The notes beneath the pieces are model-generated. The model had not been told where the DNA came from. It saw only the letters and a program-made list of their open reading frames with translations, and ran no database searches. From JAICLK01 sp963810525 (GTDB lineage: Bacteria > Patescibacteriota > Saccharimonadia > Saccharimonadales > UBA4665), in contig CAWENB010000002.1 of assembly GCA_963810525.1 (NCBI GenBank), forward strand, positions 124,001-188,000: a DNA stretch of 64,000 nt, read 5' to 3'. Made by a program: the position numbers and the translations under genes. Below, piece by piece: positions 61,525-64,000 of this stretch (the first letter of the stretch is position 1; every line of letters begins with the position of its first letter).

Positions 61525-62659
61525 ACTATTGCGCCGGAGACGGCTTCAAGTATTCCGGCGTCAAACGGGCCCGGGATAATCTTGTCCGGTGTCGGGTTTG
61601 GTATAAGTGCGGCTAAGGCTTCGGCGGCGGCGATTTTATGTTCATCCGTAATTTGGCGAACATGGCGGTCGAGCGCGCCCCGGAAAATACCAGGGAAGGC
61701 CAGGGAATTATTAACCTGGTTCGGAAAGTCACTGCGGCCGGTAGCGATAACCGCGGCACCGGCTTTTTTGGCTTCGTCCGGCATGATTTCCGGCACCGGG
61801 TTTGCCCATCGCGATGATAATCGGATCTTTATCGATGGTTTTGACCATATCGCCACTGAGTACATTAGCTTTGGTCACACCGATAAACACGTCAGCACCA
61901 GCCAGGGCTGCTTCGAGCTGGCCGGAAATATTCGCAAGGTTGGAAATTTCCAGCAAATTTCGCTTCGATTCGTTCAAGTCAGTACGATCCCGACTGATAA
62001 TCCCTTTGCTGTCGACCACTATCATTCGCGGATTTGCATAATTTTTGATGAGTTTGGCAATCGCTACGCCGGCTGCACCGGCGCCGGCAATTACAATTTT
62101 GCAGTCGGCCAGTTTGCGGCCGGTGGCTTTGCAGGCGTTGATGAGAGCGGCCAGGCAAACGACTGCCGTTCCGTGCTGATCGTCGTGCATGACCGGAATA
62201 CTCAGTTCGGCTTTTAGCCGGTCTTCGACCTCGAAGCAAACCGGCGCAGCAATGTCTTCCAGGTTGATACCGCCAAAACTCTGGCGCGATCGCTTTGACC
62301 GCCGCAACAATCTCGTCAGCTGTGTGCACATCAAGCACAATCGGCACCGCATCAATACGGCCGAACTGCTTGAACAGCATACACTTGCCCTCCATAACCG
62401 GTAAGGCTCCGTACGGGCCGATATTACCGAGGCCGAGAACAGCCGATCCATCGCTTACCACCGCCACGCTGTTGTTGAGCCATGTATAATCCCGAGCTTC
62501 ATCCGGATGTTCGGCCACATAGCTACTGACCGCTCCGACACCTGGCGTGTAATACGTACTGAGCTTTTCTTTGCTGTCAACGTTGTCTTTATTCGCCAAA
62601 GCGATTTTGCCCTTGAGCTCTTTATGTTTTTGAAGTGCGAGTTTATTGTAATCAGTCAT
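61521..62659 (-). pseudogene. NAD(P)-dependent malic enzyme, two frameshifts
   Basis: Three frames assemble into one malic enzyme. Residues from MTDYNKLALQKHKELKGK through TADEIVAAVKAIAP are in the first frame; SFGGINLEDI and VIAGAGAAGVAIAKL in the second; NPVPEIMPDEAKKAG to the end in the third. One extra base near 62279-62283 (ACTCTGG for ACTTGG) and one extra C in the CCC at 61805-61807 explain the two breaks. Start ATG 62659 has TACAAT (62671-62666) 6 nt upstream. It converts malate to pyruvate when intact. Its 3' end overlaps the pilB stop by 3 nt. Confidence 0.8.
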
Positions 62660-62686
62660 ACGCTTATTGTATCGCATCGTATAAAA

Positions 62687-62703
62687 CTCAAAACCTTTGC
62701 AAC
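62687..62703. repeat. Left terminal inverted repeat of the IS481-type element
   Basis: CTCAAAACCTTTGCAAC, inverted relative to 63711-63727 with one mismatch. The transposase stop codon lies within it. Confidence 0.8.
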
Positions 62704-63653
62704 ATTTCAGTAGGTACCTGCAGCTGTATGCCTAAGTGTACTCGTCTCGTATTGTAGTAGTCGAGATACGCGGTAAGCGTATCTCGCTGGTGCTGGAGCG
62801 GAACGCTCCGGCGCCAGAAGTACCCAATGCATTCAGTCTGGATAGTCCGGTTAAAGCGCTCAATGTGAGCGTTGTCATTGGGTCGATGTAGCCTGGTGTG
62901 TCTCGTAGTAATGCCGTGGCTTCTCAAGACCTGTTCGAAGTAGCGTCCGTACTCCGGGCCATTGTCGGTCTGTACGATGCGCAGTGGAAAGTCCCAAGCG
63001 TCCTGTGCTTCCAACACCGCCCGTGCAGCCAGTCCTGGACTGAGCTTTGGTGCCAAGGTAACATGCGTCATCCTGGTGAACAGATCAATGACGGTGTAGT
63101 AGTACAGCCTTTTGCCGCTTGCCGGATCCACATGGTGAATAGTATCCGTCTCGACCAGTTCGCCGGGTTTGGTGACGCGCGGACGCCGCGGATTGTCGGG
63201 ACGGACTCGCTTCCTCCTTCCGACAGCAAGGCCAGCGCGCTTGAGAATACGTCTGACACTGCTCAGTGACACTTGTACGCCAAGTACGGTTACCAGATGG
63301 TGCCATACCACCTCAGCACACCTGCCGAGCTTCCGGCGTACGGCCAGGACCTGCCGTACCACCGCAGCAGGAATGGCTTTGGCATGGCCATGCGGCTGGG
63401 CACGCTCAGTTGGGATACTCCAATGAGCATCTGCCCAGCGGAACGACGTACCAACTATTCGGCTAGTGCGGTTGTCATTGGTGAACTGGCGATGCTCATT
63501 GAGCTTTCGCCACTTACAAAGCCAGCGCCAGATGGTAGTGCGGTGTACGCCACTGCGATCTGCAACAACAGATAGTGGCATTCTCTCAAGCAGTAGCAAG
63601 CGCAATGCGGTTGCTCTCGCCTTAGGAAGGTAAGGGTTGGTAGAATAGGCCAT
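62688..63653 (-). CDS. IS481-family transposase (DDE)
   Basis: A 321-residue transposase: N-terminal helix-turn-helix (VVADRSGVHRTTIWRWLCKW), then rve integrase core with D170 (ETDTIH), D230 (QTDNGPEYG) and E265 (NAHIERFNRTIQTE), a D-D-34-E spacing (34 residues between D230 and E265) typical of this family. ATG 63653 follows GAGAGGAG (ribosome site) rather than the earlier in-frame start 63683. It appears intact and potentially active. Confidence 0.9.
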   Translation of the reverse strand: MAYSTNPYLPKARATALRLLLLERMPLSVVADRSGVHRTTIWRWLCKWRKLNEHRQFTNDNRTSRIVGTSFRWADAHWSIPTERAQPHGHAKAIPAAVVRQVLAVRRKLGRCAEVVWHHLVTVLGVQVSLSSVRRILKRAGLAVGRRKRVRPDNPRRPRVTKPGELVETDTIHHVDPASGKRLYYYTVIDLFTRMTHVTLAPKLSPGLAARAVLEAQDAWDFPLRIVQTDNGPEYGRYFEQVLRSHGITTRHTRLHRPNDNAHIERFNRTIQTECIGYFWRRSVPLQHQRDTLTAYLDYYNTRRVHLGIQLQVPTEMLQRF

Positions 63654-63710
63654 GGTAGGCTCCTCTCTGTTAGCTTTTGACACTTACAGCGTAGGTTGCC
63701 TACCTTTTTG

Positions 63711-63727
63711 GTTGCAAAGGTTGTGAG
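63711..63727. repeat. Right terminal inverted repeat of the IS481-type element
   Basis: GTTGCAAAGGTTGTGAG, inverted match of 62687-62703 with one mismatch. The rplS -35 begins 15 bp beyond it. Confidence 0.8.
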
Positions 63728-63741
63728 ATACTACGTCGCAT

Positions 63742-63770
63742 TTGAATGTCATAAACAGATGTGGTATACT
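63742..63770 (+). promoter_or_regulatory. Promoter of rplS
   Basis: TTGAAT (63742-63747), 17-bp spacer and TATACT (63765-63770), 44 nt before ATG 63815. Lies just outside the insertion sequence, so rplS expression should be unaffected by it. Confidence 0.6.
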
Positions 63771-63814
63771 CTTCAGTAACTGAAAAATTATAAGGTTGGT
63801 AATTAGAGAAAGCT

Positions 63815-64000
63815 ATGGAGTCTGTTGTCCAGAAAATCGAGAAGCAGTTTAAGAAGTCTGCAGTAGTTGATGTGCGCAGCGGCGACACCGTGAAAGTGCA
63901 CCAGAAAATCCGCGAAGGCAATAAAGAGCGCGTGCAGATCTTCCAGGGGCTCGTAATCCGAACTGGAAATAAGGGCAGACACATGAACCGTATCACCGTG
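63815..64000 (+). CDS. rplS: 50S ribosomal protein L19, N-terminal part
   Basis: The first 62 codons of L19, running off the window: VVDVRSGDTVKVHQKIREG and RVQIFQGLVIRTGNKGR match the family. It is a large-subunit protein at the 30S-50S interface. The frame starts at ATG 63815 after a leader of roughly 38 nt. Presence here at the 3' edge shows a ribosomal gene next to the insertion sequence. Confidence 0.92.
   Translation, partial: MESVVQKIEKQFKKSAVVDVRSGDTVKVHQKIREGNKERVQIFQGLVIRTGNKGRHMNRITV

Larger units (their letters stand above)
62687..63727 (-). mobile_element. IS481-type insertion sequence with terminal inverted repeats
   Basis: A 1041-bp element bounded by 17-bp imperfect inverted repeats: 62687-62703 (CTCAAAACCTTTGCAAC) and 63711-63727, which read GTTGCAAAGGTTGTGAG on the plus strand, 16 of 17 positions pairing. 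It encodes one transposase (62688-63653, minus). No clear target duplication is visible. It is the only mobile element seen in the window. Confidence 0.85.

Noticed and set aside
62672..63742. Target site duplication of the IS481-type element
   Set aside because: Flanking bases (TCGTATAAAA versus ATACTACGTC) show no convincing direct repeat.
1..64000. Recoded TGA (Gly) as in Gracilibacteria or Absconditabacteria
   Set aside because: TGA ends many complete genes at the expected place (for example pheS, gatC, gatA) and overlaps as ATGA; standard code fits.
1..64000. tRNA, rRNA or CRISPR loci
   Set aside because: No T-loop or acceptor-stem pattern, no rRNA similarity and no regularly spaced repeats were seen on reading; a covariance-model search could still find something small.

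Overview
The window looks like a chromosomal segment of a Candidate Phyla Radiation bacterium, most likely Candidatus Saccharibacteria (TM7) or a close relative. This is inferred from gene content, not from a marker tree. Supporting features are a transketolase split into two genes, class I fructose-bisphosphate aldolase, NAD(P)-type malic enzyme, IMP dehydrogenase without CBS domains, YtxH and DUF5665-type small membrane proteins, type IV prepilins with a PilB-type ATPase, and many lineage-specific orphan proteins. TGA, TAA and TAG all act as stops, which argues against the TGA-recoding CPR lineages (Gracilibacteria, Absconditabacteria). I recognise no tRNA, rRNA or CRISPR array.

Layout. 1-3.7 kb: envelope genes (end of a CapA-like protein, VanY carboxypeptidase, L,D-transpeptidase), rmuC and a small membrane protein. 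3.9-8.8 kb: an orphan, a GH63-type glycoside hydrolase, a histidine phosphatase with an altered RHG motif, a degenerate Nudix-like protein, a divergent pyruvate-kinase-fold protein and YajQ. 8.8-15.1 kb: a tightly overlapping operon pheS, PPOX protein, helical protein, pheT, DUF2207 membrane protein. 15.2-19.1 kb: a PfkB kinase, then guaB-guaA. 19.2-25.9 kb: two orphans, ABC exporter, Nudix, FKBP isomerase, glutaredoxin-like protein, trxB and an FNR-like reductase. 25.9-28.3 kb: GDPD, ppa, and two Nudix genes, the second carrying an in-frame TAA. 28.4-35.8 kb: a central-carbon block (gap, rpiB, rpe, split transketolase with a small membrane protein between the halves, DMT transporter, fba, pfkB). 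35.9-40.0 kb: orphan, LOG-like protein and three consecutive prepilin-like genes. 40.1-49.7 kb: uvrB, two orphans, the gatC-gatA-(HEPN-like membrane protein)-gatB operon, Nudix, galU and three overlapping membrane-associated genes. 49.8-53.0 kb: orphan proteins. 53.3-61.5 kb: dnaE, a possible kinase-fold orphan, a frameshifted Nudix gene, CAP-domain protein, TrmH-type methyltransferase and pilB. 61.5-64.0 kb: a doubly frameshifted malic enzyme, an IS481-type insertion sequence with inverted repeats, and the start of rplS.

How the genes fit together. The carbon block would convert pentose phosphates and triose/fructose phosphates non-oxidatively, compatible with a fermenting organism that has a small genome. 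Envelope genes (VanY, L,D-transpeptidase, CAP, DUF2207) suggest a peptidoglycan wall. The prepilins and PilB-type ATPase suggest type IV pili.

The most general signal is regulatory. At least fourteen genes, mostly at the head of a transcription unit, have a TATAAT-like hexamer ending only 5-8 nt before the start codon, which predicts leaderless mRNAs. Genes with longer leaders or inside operons instead use strong Shine-Dalgarno sequences or ATGA/GTGA overlaps. Other points worth checking are a terminator-like hairpin inside guaB, the HEPN-like protein inside the gatCAB operon, the membrane protein between the transketolase halves, the pyruvate-kinase-like protein, several broken Nudix genes, and the malic enzyme that is both frameshifted and separated from its upstream promoter region by the insertion sequence.
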